NCBI GenBank assembly: GCA_903893315.1 | Contig: CAITLU010000017.1 | Location: 1 to 64,000, forward strand | Length of the DNA stretch: 64,000 bases | Source of the DNA: an uncultured bacterium | GTDB lineage: Bacteria > Desulfobacterota > Binatia > UBA1149 > CAITLU01 | Reading direction: 5' to 3' | Part shown: positions 12,738-20,445 of the stretch, one piece after another | Position numbering within the stretch: position 1 is the first letter of the stretch | How the letters are laid out: each line of letters opens with the position of its first letter | Made by a program: the position numbers and the translations under genes | Notes under the pieces: generated by a model | Seen by the model: the letters and a program-made list of their open reading frames with translations, nothing else | Database searches by the model: none | Told to the model about the DNA's origin: nothing

Positions 12738-13762
12738 GCGATGCGGCGAATCATCGCCAGCGCTTCTTCGGCCATCCTGTCGACCTGGTGCTGGAACACG
12801 CTGAGGTCGATGCCGGCTTCACCCATCACGCCTTTCTGATAGCGGGAGAGAACTCCTTCGACGATGGCCGCAAGACGCCACCACTGGAAAGCGCGGTAGT
12901 AGTCGATGTGTTCCACCGAGCGTCCGGTCTTGGCGCTGTAGGTGGCGAGAAATTCCTTGCGCGACGGAAAACCGCCTGCCGAAGTGGGCATCGCGACGGC
13001 TTCGTTCGGTCCCGGCTCTCCAGGTTCGGCCCAGTTGTTCATGATGTAGCCGAGATCCGCCATCGTGTCGCCGAGCGTGCACAGTTCCCAGTCCAGCACT
13101 GCCGCCAGGCGTCCGTCGCTGGTGGCGAGCATGTTGCCGAGGCGGTAGTCGCCGTGGACGATGCCCGTGTACTTCTGCTCGGGTTTGGCCGCGAGCAGGA
13201 GCTGGTAGGTCTGGTCCATCGACGCCAGTTCACGCGTCTTGGACTTCTCCCACTGCGTGCGCCAGCGGCTCAGCTGGCGGTCGAGGTAGGCTTCCTTGCG
13301 GCCCAGATCGCCGAGGCCCACTGCGTCGGGATCCAGCGTGTGCAGCGCCGCGAGTGCGTCGATGATGGAAGCGCCGAGCCGCGCCCGCTCGGCCTGGCCG
13401 GGCAGCGCCTCAGTGACCACGTCAGCGGTGTCGAGTACCCAGCCGTCGACGAACTCCATGACGTAGAACGGAGCGTCGTTGATGCTTTCGTCTTGGCACA
13501 TGGCGACGGTCTGCGGCACCGGAACGGCAGTCGGTCCGATGGCGGTGATGATGCGGTGCTCGCGGCCCATGTCGTGGGCGGTGGCCAGCACTGACCCGAG
13601 CGGCGGGCGGCGCAGCACCCAGCGCCGCGCGTTGGCGTCGCTGACCTTGTAAGTGAGGTTGGAGTGGCCGCCGGTAATCAGCTCGAACTGCAACGGCGGT
13701 TCGAGGCCGGGGCAGTGGGCTGCCAGCCATTCGGTGACTTTGGGTTCATCGATGCCTTTCAC
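12734..13762 (-). CDS. Aminoglycoside-phosphotransferase-fold protein (ACAD10/11-like kinase domain)
   Basis: A 342-residue APH-family kinase. FELITGGHSNLTYKVSD is the nucleotide loop, IVHGDYRLGNML the catalytic loop and AVLDWELCTLGD the metal-binding DxD-like motif. This subgroup (the kinase half of ACAD10/11) is common in bacteria rich in acyl-CoA metabolism, where related enzymes phosphorylate hydroxyacyl-CoAs; antibiotic resistance is less likely. The start is GTG with GGAGG 7 nt upstream. It lies downstream of lon on the same strand, after a 98-bp gap. Confidence 0.87.
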   Translation of the reverse strand: MKGIDEPKVTEWLAAHCPGLEPPLQFELITGGHSNLTYKVSDANARRWVLRRPPLGSVLATAHDMGREHRIITAIGPTAVPVPQTVAMCQDESINDAPFYVMEFVDGWVLDTADVVTEALPGQAERARLGASIIDALAALHTLDPDAVGLGDLGRKEAYLDRQLSRWRTQWEKSKTRELASMDQTYQLLLAAKPEQKYTGIVHGDYRLGNMLATSDGRLAAVLDWELCTLGDTMADLGYIMNNWAEPGEPGPNEAVAMPTSAGGFPSRKEFLATYSAKTGRSVEHIDYYRAFQWWRLAAIVEGVLSRYQKGVMGEAGIDLSVFQHQVDRMAEEALAMIRRIA

Positions 13763-13860
13763 TCGGGTTCCTCCGCTGCGGCGCCGCTCGAAAGCGCGCG
13801 CAACCTAGCGGCAACGCGGGTGCGGCGCCATCGCTTGCGGTGCGGCGCCGTCGGCTGCGG

Positions 13861-16191
13861 TCACGGCCCGGTGAGCGCCGCGGCGAACACGTCGCTGACG
13901 TGTTCGGCCAGGATCAACTCCAGATCGGCGCGCACTTCGTCGGGAAGCTCGCGCAGATCTTTGGCGTTGTCCTTGGGCAGGATGATGCGGCGGATGCCGG
14001 CGCGGCGCGCGGCCAGGCATTTTTCCTTGATGCCTCCCACCGGCAGCACCAGCCCCGTGAGCGTGATCTCTCCGGTCATCGCTGTGTCGCTGCGCACCGG
14101 CCGTCCGCTGAACAACGAACACAGCACCGTGGCCATCGTGACGCCGGCCGACGGTCCGTCCTTGGGGGTGGCGCCGGCGGGCACGTGCACGTGCACGTTG
14201 GACGCGGTGTGCGTGAGGCCGAGGTCCTCGCTGTGGGCGAGCACGTAGCTCAGCGCGGCGCGCGCTGACTCCTGCATGACGTCGCCGAGCTGACCGGTGA
14301 GCAGCAGTTCGCGTCCTTCGGGAAGCCGCAGCGCTTCGACGTAGAGAACCTCGCCGCCGGTTTCGGTCCAGGCCAGACCCGTGGCCACGCCGGCCGGAAA
14401 GTTGCGGCGCGCTTCCTCGATGCGGAAACGTTCGGGGCCGAACATGTCGGCGAGATCTTCGGGCGATGCGCCCTGACCCGCGGTGCTGCCGATGCTCTTG
14501 CCTTCGGCCAGACGCAGCGCGGCCTTGCTCGCCAGGCGTGCGATCACGCGCTCGAGTTCGCGCACACCCGACTCGCGGGTGTAGCAACGCACCAGCGCGC
14601 GCAGCGTTTCGCCGCTGATCGGGAACTCCTCTTCCGTGAAGCCGGCTTCCTTGCGCCGTCGCGGAATCAGGTAGCGGCGTGCGATCTCGAGTTTCTCTTC
14701 TTCGCTGTACCCGCTCAGCCGGATCACTTCCATGCGGTCGAGCAGAGGACGCGGAATCGTGTCGAGGCTGTTGGCGGTGGTAACGAAGAACACCTTCGAC
14801 AGATCGAAAGGCAGATCGAGGTAGTTGTCGCGGAAAGTGTTGTTCTGCGCCGGGTCGAGGATCTCGAGCAGCGCGGCCGCCGGGTCACCGCGAAAGTCCT
14901 GACCGAGCTTGTCGATTTCGTCGAGCAGCAGCATCGGATTGCGCACTCCGGCGCGACGCACGGCCTGTATGATGCGTCCGGGCATCGCGCCGACGTAGGT
15001 GCGACGGTGACCGCGCAGCTCGGCTTCGTCGTGAAGACCGCCGAGGCTGAAGTGCTCGAACTTGCGCCCGAGCGCACGCGCGATCGACTGTCCGAGCGAA
15101 GTCTTGCCGACTCCAGGCGGGCCGACGAAGCACAGGATCGGGGCCTTGGACTCGGGATTGCGGCGCATCACCGCGAGCTGTTCGAGGATGCGGTCCTTGA
15201 TCTCCGTGAGGCCGAAGTGATCCTCGTTCAGTATCTCCCGGGCGCGGGGCAGGTCGAGGTTGTCCTCGGTCAGCGTGGTCCAGGGAAGTTCCAGCACGAG
15301 TTCGAGGTGAGAGCGCAGAACCTGATACTCGGGAGCCGCCGAAGGCAGGCGCTCGAGACGTCCCATTTCCTTGTCGGCCTCGATGCGGACGTCGTCGGGC
15401 AGCTTGACCTCGTCGAAGCGGCGCCTGAGTTCGGCCACTTCGGCCTGCTCGGGGTTCTTGTCGCCGAGTTGCTCCTGGATCGCGCGCATCTGCTGGCGCA
15501 GCAGGTATTCGCGCTGTTCGCGCGACATCTCGCTCTGCGCCGAACCGGCGATCTCGTTGCGCACCTCCCAGACCTGCACCTCGTGCGAAAGGTGTTGCAG
15601 CAGCAGGCGAAGCGCTTCGGCGCGCGTCTCCGCTTCGAGCAGCGACTGAGCCTCGGGGACCTTGAGGACCAGCGCCGCCGCGATCATGTAGACGAGCTGG
15701 GTCGGATCGTCGACGGCCGAGAATACCTGCGTAAGATCGAGCTGGGGGGCGATGTGGGACAGGGTCTGGAACTTGCGGGCGAGGTCCTTGAGTTCACCGG
15801 CCAGGGCTTCGACTTCGGTGCCGGTATCGCTTGCGGCGGGGATCGGCGAGACCGCGACGGTCACTAGAGGAGAAGTCGAAGGGACGACCGCGTCCAGCCT
15901 CACCCTCTCGATGCCTTGCAGGATGACCTGCACAGTGTTGTCTCCGCGCGAAACGTGGCGCAGCAGGGCCTTGGTGCCGACCGGGTGAAGGTCGGCGAGG
16001 CCCGGATCGTCGGTGTCGGGATCGCGCTGGGCGACCACGAGGACGAATTTGCCCTCGCTTGCCAGCGCGGCTTCGACCGCGGTCACGGAAGCGGGCCGTC
16101 CGATCGTGAACGGCATCGTCAGCGTCGGGTAGAGCACCGAGTTGCGCAGCGGGATCAGCGGCAAAATGGAGGAGGTCTCGGGTTCACTCAT
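13861..16191 (-). CDS. lon: ATP-dependent Lon protease
   Basis: A 776-residue protein in the order typical of LonA: N-terminal substrate domain (from about residue 10, LPLIPLRNSVLYPTLTMPF), AAA+ module with Walker A GPPGVGKTS and Walker B MLLLDEIDKL, and a C-terminal protease domain whose catalytic Ser is in KDGPSAGVTM with a later Lys in GGIKEKCLAARRAG. It degrades misfolded and regulatory proteins in the cytoplasm. I chose the ATG at 16191 (MSEPETSSILPLIPL) because the upstream extension is not family-like. No strong ribosome site is visible. The 426-bp region upstream is divergent with the Nfn fusion gene. Confidence 0.95.
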   Translation of the reverse strand: MSEPETSSILPLIPLRNSVLYPTLTMPFTIGRPASVTAVEAALASEGKFVLVVAQRDPDTDDPGLADLHPVGTKALLRHVSRGDNTVQVILQGIERVRLDAVVPSTSPLVTVAVSPIPAASDTGTEVEALAGELKDLARKFQTLSHIAPQLDLTQVFSAVDDPTQLVYMIAAALVLKVPEAQSLLEAETRAEALRLLLQHLSHEVQVWEVRNEIAGSAQSEMSREQREYLLRQQMRAIQEQLGDKNPEQAEVAELRRRFDEVKLPDDVRIEADKEMGRLERLPSAAPEYQVLRSHLELVLELPWTTLTEDNLDLPRAREILNEDHFGLTEIKDRILEQLAVMRRNPESKAPILCFVGPPGVGKTSLGQSIARALGRKFEHFSLGGLHDEAELRGHRRTYVGAMPGRIIQAVRRAGVRNPMLLLDEIDKLGQDFRGDPAAALLEILDPAQNNTFRDNYLDLPFDLSKVFFVTTANSLDTIPRPLLDRMEVIRLSGYSEEEKLEIARRYLIPRRRKEAGFTEEEFPISGETLRALVRCYTRESGVRELERVIARLASKAALRLAEGKSIGSTAGQGASPEDLADMFGPERFRIEEARRNFPAGVATGLAWTETGGEVLYVEALRLPEGRELLLTGQLGDVMQESARAALSYVLAHSEDLGLTHTASNVHVHVPAGATPKDGPSAGVTMATVLCSLFSGRPVRSDTAMTGEITLTGLVLPVGGIKEKCLAARRAGIRRIILPKDNAKDLRELPDEVRADLELILAEHVSDVFAAALTGP

Positions 16192-16617
16192 GGTGGGACG
16201 ATGTAAGGCCGGGACAGCGAGCGTCAAGCGCTCGGCTGCGTAGTAGGGACCCGACTGAAGCACCGCGGCGCGCTTTCGTGGCTGGTTTGAGCCTCACGGC
16301 CCACGACTCTCTTCCGCGTTGGTACGGCTCTCCTCCGTGCCTGGCTCCGCCAGCTCTCGGACCCGCGGTTTGAATGTTCGTGCCTCACGCAGCCGCCGTG
16401 CGTGAACATTCCGTGATCGCTACTTGTCCGCATAAGGCGAGCCTTTGCTCTTGGTTCTCGGTCATAACCGGATCGTTGCCTTCAAAACCCGCGTGCGATA
16501 CTTGCCGTGCGCCGTTCGGACTCTCTTCAGGGCGTAAACCCTCGGCGGGTCTGCTCAAAGTGTTTAGACACGCGTCATCATTGCCGCCAACCTTCGGATC
16601 GGGGTCCAGCCACGCCT
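16192..16617. other. Divergent intergenic region lon / nfn fusion
   Basis: 426 bp with no convincing gene. It must carry the promoters of both lon and the Nfn fusion. The one clear structure is the hairpin at 16372-16411. I see no sigma-32-type or sigma-54-type promoter that I could defend. Confidence 0.5.
16372..16411. repeat. Two-part inverted repeat in the lon/nfn divergent region
   Basis: GAATGTT (16372-16378) pairs with AACATTC (16405-16411), and inside it CACGCA (16386-16391) pairs with TGCGTG (16399-16404) around loop GCCGCCG. A 7-nt bulge lies on the left arm only. The outer arms GAATGTTC/GAACATTC form a perfect 8-bp dyad. It could be a regulator site or an RNA hairpin in the 5' leader of either gene. 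Confidence 0.5.
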
Positions 16618-19608
16618 ATGTATAAGATCGTTCGCCGCGAGAGCTTCTCTGACGTCACTTTTCTCTGGGAGGTAGAGGCTCCCGACGTCGCCCAGTCGGC
16701 CGAGCCCGGCCACTTCGTCATGGTCCGCCTTCACGATGGCGCCGAGCGCGTGCCGTTGACGGTAGCCGACTTCGACCGCGACAAGGGCACCATCACGATG
16801 GTGATCCAGGCCCTGGGCAAGACCACCAAGGAGATGCGCGACTCCTACAAGCAGGGCGACACTTTCTCCGACTTCGTCGGCCCGCTCGGGCTGCCGCAGC
16901 ACATCGAGAAGATCGGCCACGTGGTGCTGGTCGGCGGCGGACTCGGCGTGGCGCCGGTCTATCCGCAACTGCGGGCCTTCAAGGAAGCCGGTTGCCGCAC
17001 CACCGGCATCATCGGTTTTCGCAGCAAGGATCTCGTCTTCTGGGAGGACCAGTTCCGCCGCTACTGCGACGAGACCATCGTCTGCACCGACGACGGCAGT
17101 TACGGCAAGCCGGGATTCGTCACGCAGGCGCTCAAGGAAGTGCTCGAAAACGACAAGCCGGACATGGTCATCGCGATCGGTCCTTTGCCGATGATGAACG
17201 CCTGCGTCGAGACCACGCGGCCGTTCGGCGTCAAGACCATGGTGTCGCTCAACGCGATCATGGTCGACGGCACCGGGATGTGCGGTTCGTGCCGCGTCAC
17301 GGTCGACGGCCAGGTGAAGTTCGCTTGCGTGGAAGGGCCGGACTTCGACGGCCACAAGGTGGACTTCAAGGAACTCATCGCGCGCCAGCGTCGCTTCAGC
17401 AAGGAGGAGACGCTCGCCAATCAGGACTACGCGCACGTCTGCAATCTCGAGAAACAGCTCTTCGAGGAAGGCAAGCGCAACTACAAGAAGATCAAGGAAC
17501 TCGCGCCCAAGCAGACCGCGATGCCCGAGCGCGATCACGTTGAACGTGCGCGCAACTTCAAGGAGGTCAACCTCGGCTACTCGATGCAGGACGCCATCCA
17601 GGAAGCCGAGCGTTGCATTCAGTGCGCCAAGCCGACCTGTATTTCGGGCTGTCCGGTGGAGATCGACATCCCGCGTTTCCTGCGACACCTGGTAGTTCGC
17701 GACTTCGACGGCGCGCTGGCGACGATCCACGAAGCCAACCTGTTCCCGTCGATCTGCGGTCGTGTGTGTCCGCAGGAATCGCAGTGCGAGGCCCAGTGCA
17801 TCATCGCCAAGAAGGTAGAGTCGGTCGGCATCGGCCGCCTCGAGCGCTTCGTCGGCGACAACGCGCACGCGCCCAAGGGCGTGCCGCCTGTCTTCGCCGG
17901 GAAACTCGGCAAGGTGGCGCTGGTCGGTTCGGGTCCGGCCAGCCTTTCGGCCGCGGCCGATCTGGTGCGCCTCGGCGCCGACGTGACGGTCTACGAAGCG
18001 TTGCACGTCGTCGGCGGCGTGTTGCGCTACGGCATTCCGAGTTTCCGCCTGCCGCGCGAGATCATCGACCGCGAGGTGCAGTACCTGCGCGACCTCGGGG
18101 TGAAGTTCGAGACCAACAAGGTGATCGGCAAGACTTTCAGCGTACCGCAGTTGCTGGGTGAGAAGGGCTACGACGCGGTGTTCCTCGGAGTCGGAGCCGG
18201 CGCGCCCACCTTCCTCGGCATCAACGGTGAGTTCGCCGGACAGGTCTACTCGGCCAACGAGTTCCTGACGCGCGTCAACCTGATGGGCGGCGACAAATTT
18301 CCCTACGACGACACGCCGGTGAACATCGGCGCCAGTGTGGTCGTGATCGGCGCGGGCAACACCGCGATGGATTGCCTGCGCGTCGCCAAACGGCTCGGCG
18401 CTCCTACGGTTCGCTGCGTATATCGGCGTTCGGAGGCCGAAGCACCGGCGCGCATCGAAGAGATCCGCCACGCCAAGGAAGAAGGCGTCGATTTCTTCTT
18501 CCTGCACACGCCGGTGGAAATTTTCACCGACGAAGGCGGCAGCGTGCGCGGCATGAAAGTCGAAGAGATGGAGTTGGGAGATCCCGACGAGAAGGGACGC
18601 CGTAAGCCGGTGGCTACCGGCAGGTTCAAGGAACTCGAGTGCGACACCGTCGTGTACGCGCTCGGCACCAAGGCCAATCCGATCATCACCAAGTCGACTC
18701 CGGGGCTCGACTTGAACAAGTGGGGCAACATCGTTGCTGACGACGTAAGCCAGGCCACCAGCCTGCCCGGCGTTTTTGCCGGCGGCGACATCGTCACCGG
18801 CGGAGCTACCGTGATCCTGGCGATGGGCGCCGGACGCCGCGCCGCCAAAGGCATCGCCACCTATCTTCAGAACAGCAAGCGCTGGCCCGTCACTGCCGAT
18901 GACCTCGCGGCATTCGCGGCGCCGACATCGGCGAGTGAACAGCCGCCCGTCGAAGCAGCGCGGGGTCAAGCCGGCCACCTGTGTCCGAAGTGCCGCCAGC
19001 CCATCGAAGACGACGAGGAATACATCTGCTGCGCCGGCGCTCGGATGGAGTGGCACTGCCAGGACTGCGGCAAGGTCAGCGAGGGTTTCGCCTTCCCTTA
19101 CGGCATGTGTCCGGCCTGCGGGGGCAAGCTCGCGGTGCGCGATCCTCTAAAAGTGGAGGAAGCCGCGGCGCTCGACGCGATCCGCATGGCCTTCGAGATC
19201 GAACTCGGCGGCCAGGCCTTCTACAAACGCGCGGCGGCCGAATCGAAGGACCCGGCCTTGAGCGAACTATTCCAGAAGTTCGTCGGCATGGAAGAGGAGC
19301 ACATGACGACGCTGTCGTCGCGCTACCACATCGACGTGCCCGTCCCGCTCCAGGACTTTCGCATCGATCGTGCCGCGGTCTACGCCGGCATTCCCGATCG
19401 GCCCGAGGATCCGGCCAACCTCTTCCGCATCGCGATCGCCTTCGAACAGCGCGCGGTCAAGTTCTTCAGCGAACGGGGAGCGTCGGTCGCGGCTGGTTCG
19501 GTCGAGAGCCAACTCTACAAGGAACTCGCCGCCGAAGAGGCCGAGCACGTCGCGCTGCTGACCACCGAGTTCGAGCGCTGGAAGCTCGGCAAGCCGGGGC
19601 TGCTCTAA
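16618..19608 (+). CDS. NfnA-NfnB-rubrerythrin fusion (ferredoxin:NADP oxidoreductase with diiron C-terminus)
   Basis: The 996-residue protein joins three units. Residues 1-290 match NfnA / sulfide-dehydrogenase beta: FAD/NAD domains and the [2Fe-2S] loop DGTGMCGSCRVTV (first Cys 222). Residues of roughly 300-770 match NfnB / glutamate-synthase small subunit: the [4Fe-4S] motifs CIQCAKPTCISGCP and CGRVCPQESQCEAQC, FAD motif VGSGPASLSAAAD and NADPH motif VIGAGNTAMDCL. Residues 787-845 are a Cys-rich, rubredoxin-like zinc ribbon (CPKC, CC, CQDC, CPAC). Residues 855-996 are a ferritin-like four-helix bundle with Glu and ExxH pairs (MEEEHM, AEEAEHV), as in rubrerythrin. NfnAB bifurcates electrons between NADPH, NADH and ferredoxin; the rubrerythrin part suggests peroxide reduction fed by the same chain. 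ATG chosen where homology begins. Confidence 0.9.
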   Translation: MYKIVRRESFSDVTFLWEVEAPDVAQSAEPGHFVMVRLHDGAERVPLTVADFDRDKGTITMVIQALGKTTKEMRDSYKQGDTFSDFVGPLGLPQHIEKIGHVVLVGGGLGVAPVYPQLRAFKEAGCRTTGIIGFRSKDLVFWEDQFRRYCDETIVCTDDGSYGKPGFVTQALKEVLENDKPDMVIAIGPLPMMNACVETTRPFGVKTMVSLNAIMVDGTGMCGSCRVTVDGQVKFACVEGPDFDGHKVDFKELIARQRRFSKEETLANQDYAHVCNLEKQLFEEGKRNYKKIKELAPKQTAMPERDHVERARNFKEVNLGYSMQDAIQEAERCIQCAKPTCISGCPVEIDIPRFLRHLVVRDFDGALATIHEANLFPSICGRVCPQESQCEAQCIIAKKVESVGIGRLERFVGDNAHAPKGVPPVFAGKLGKVALVGSGPASLSAAADLVRLGADVTVYEALHVVGGVLRYGIPSFRLPREIIDREVQYLRDLGVKFETNKVIGKTFSVPQLLGEKGYDAVFLGVGAGAPTFLGINGEFAGQVYSANEFLTRVNLMGGDKFPYDDTPVNIGASVVVIGAGNTAMDCLRVAKRLGAPTVRCVYRRSEAEAPARIEEIRHAKEEGVDFFFLHTPVEIFTDEGGSVRGMKVEEMELGDPDEKGRRKPVATGRFKELECDTVVYALGTKANPIITKSTPGLDLNKWGNIVADDVSQATSLPGVFAGGDIVTGGATVILAMGAGRRAAKGIATYLQNSKRWPVTADDLAAFAAPTSASEQPPVEAARGQAGHLCPKCRQPIEDDEEYICCAGARMEWHCQDCGKVSEGFAFPYGMCPACGGKLAVRDPLKVEEAAALDAIRMAFEIELGGQAFYKRAAAESKDPALSELFQKFVGMEEEHMTTLSSRYHIDVPVPLQDFRIDRAAVYAGIPDRPEDPANLFRIAIAFEQRAVKFFSERGASVAAGSVESQLYKELAAEEAEHVALLTTEFERWKLGKPGLL

Positions 19609-19983
19609 GAGGCTAGGTCGCGCTGACGGTGGAGTGCGTGATCGCGCCGGTACAGCCTGGCGGTGCGGTCAGGTCCTAAGACGCATGGCGGCCGTAGATG
19701 AGGGCAAGCACGCTCACCTCGCGACGTCGATGACTTCCTCGTGTATCGATGGGGAGATCGGTTCTCGTCGCTCGCGGAGACTCTGCGGATAGCCTTCGAT
19801 GGCCTCAAGGACGTTCGCGACGTCGTCCGGGCCTGTGCTTCCCTGCGCAGATTGCGTCCCTGTCACTGCTCGCACTTGTTTCGCATACGAAATGTCGGCA
19901 TTGGCATCGTCCGCTGCCGAAAGTTCCGCTCGCGACTCCGATTGGGCGCGGACGGAGGACCCCGGCAGCGAAGAATGTGATTC
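19609..19983. other. Intergenic region upstream of marR
   Basis: 375 bp without a gene that I would defend. Short frames exist on both strands, none with a family match. A 13-residue stretch on the minus strand (VSVLALIYGRHAS, near 19685-19725) recalls the last strand of RelE/ParE toxins, but the frame is broken and incomplete. The marR promoter should lie in the right-hand part. Confidence 0.4.
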
Positions 19984-20445
19984 ATGCGACCTGTAGTACC
20001 AACCGATTGTTTGTACTATCTAATTTCACGCGCGACGTTGGCCGCTACTTCGCTGATCAAGCGTGAATTGGCGGCCGCCGGCGTGCAGCAGGTCAGTCCG
20101 GCCTACCTCGGCATCCTGATGACGCTGTGGAACAGCGACGGTCTGGGGGGCCTGGAACTGGGCCGCGGCGCGGGAGTCGAGCCGTCTACGGTGACCGGCC
20201 TGCTTGACCGCATGGAGCGCGACGGCCTGCTGGCGCGTCAGCCGGACCCCGACGACCGCCGCGCGCAACGCATCTGCCTGACTGCGCTTGGACAGCAACT
20301 CAGGGAGCCCGTCCTGAAAGTGGTCGGCGAGGTGCTGAGCAGGGCTTCGGCGGGCTTCTCCGACCAGGAAATCACCACCAGCAAGAACTTCCTGAGGCAG
20401 TTTCTCGCCAACACACAGGAAGAAAGACGAGGGACCCATGGCTGA
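19984..20445 (+). CDS. MarR-family transcriptional regulator
   Basis: A 153-residue winged-helix repressor. [17 protein letters not shown] is the helix before the [26 protein letters not shown] is the HTH and [19 protein letters not shown] is the wing with the family DxRD-like signature. A 25-bp palindrome covers its first codons, suggesting that it represses itself and the gene behind it. The stop overlaps the ATG of the dehydratase activase by 8 nt, so both are made together. The effector is probably a CoA thioester or aromatic acid, by analogy with BadR/HcaR-type MarR proteins; this is an inference. A TTG at 20011 is an alternative start. Confidence 0.9.
   Translation: MRPVVPTDCLYYLISRATLAATSLIKRELAAAGVQQVSPAYLGILMTLWNSDGLGGLELGRGAGVEPSTVTGLLDRMERDGLLARQPDPDDRRAQRICLTALGQQLREPVLKVVGEVLSRASAGFSDQEITTSKNFLRQFLANTQEERRGTHG
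19994..20018. promoter_or_regulatory. 25-bp palindrome, probable MarR operator
   Basis: The layout is TAGTAC-N-AAC-N5-GTT-N-GTACTA, with nine matched positions on each arm. The size and AT-rich arms suit a MarR dimer site. It covers codons 4-12 of the annotated marR frame, so either the promoter lies just upstream and binding blocks elongation, or translation really starts at the TTG at 20011. Confidence 0.6.

Noticed and set aside
13801-13860. Repeated TGCGGCGCC units after lon
   Set aside because: The unit is partly self-complementary and GC-rich; two copies in 40 bp are close to what the base composition allows, and no stable hairpin with a T-run results.
16564-19056. Open frame of 830 codons on the minus strand opposite the Nfn fusion
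   Set aside because: It is a mirror of GC-rich codon use. The plus-strand protein has clear cofactor motifs, while the antisense product is low-complexity His/Arg/Val/Gly without any family motif.
19685-19800. Possible RelE/ParE toxin remnant on the minus strand
   Set aside because: Only about 13 residues look toxin-like, the frame is interrupted, and no antitoxin is adjacent. Too weak to annotate.
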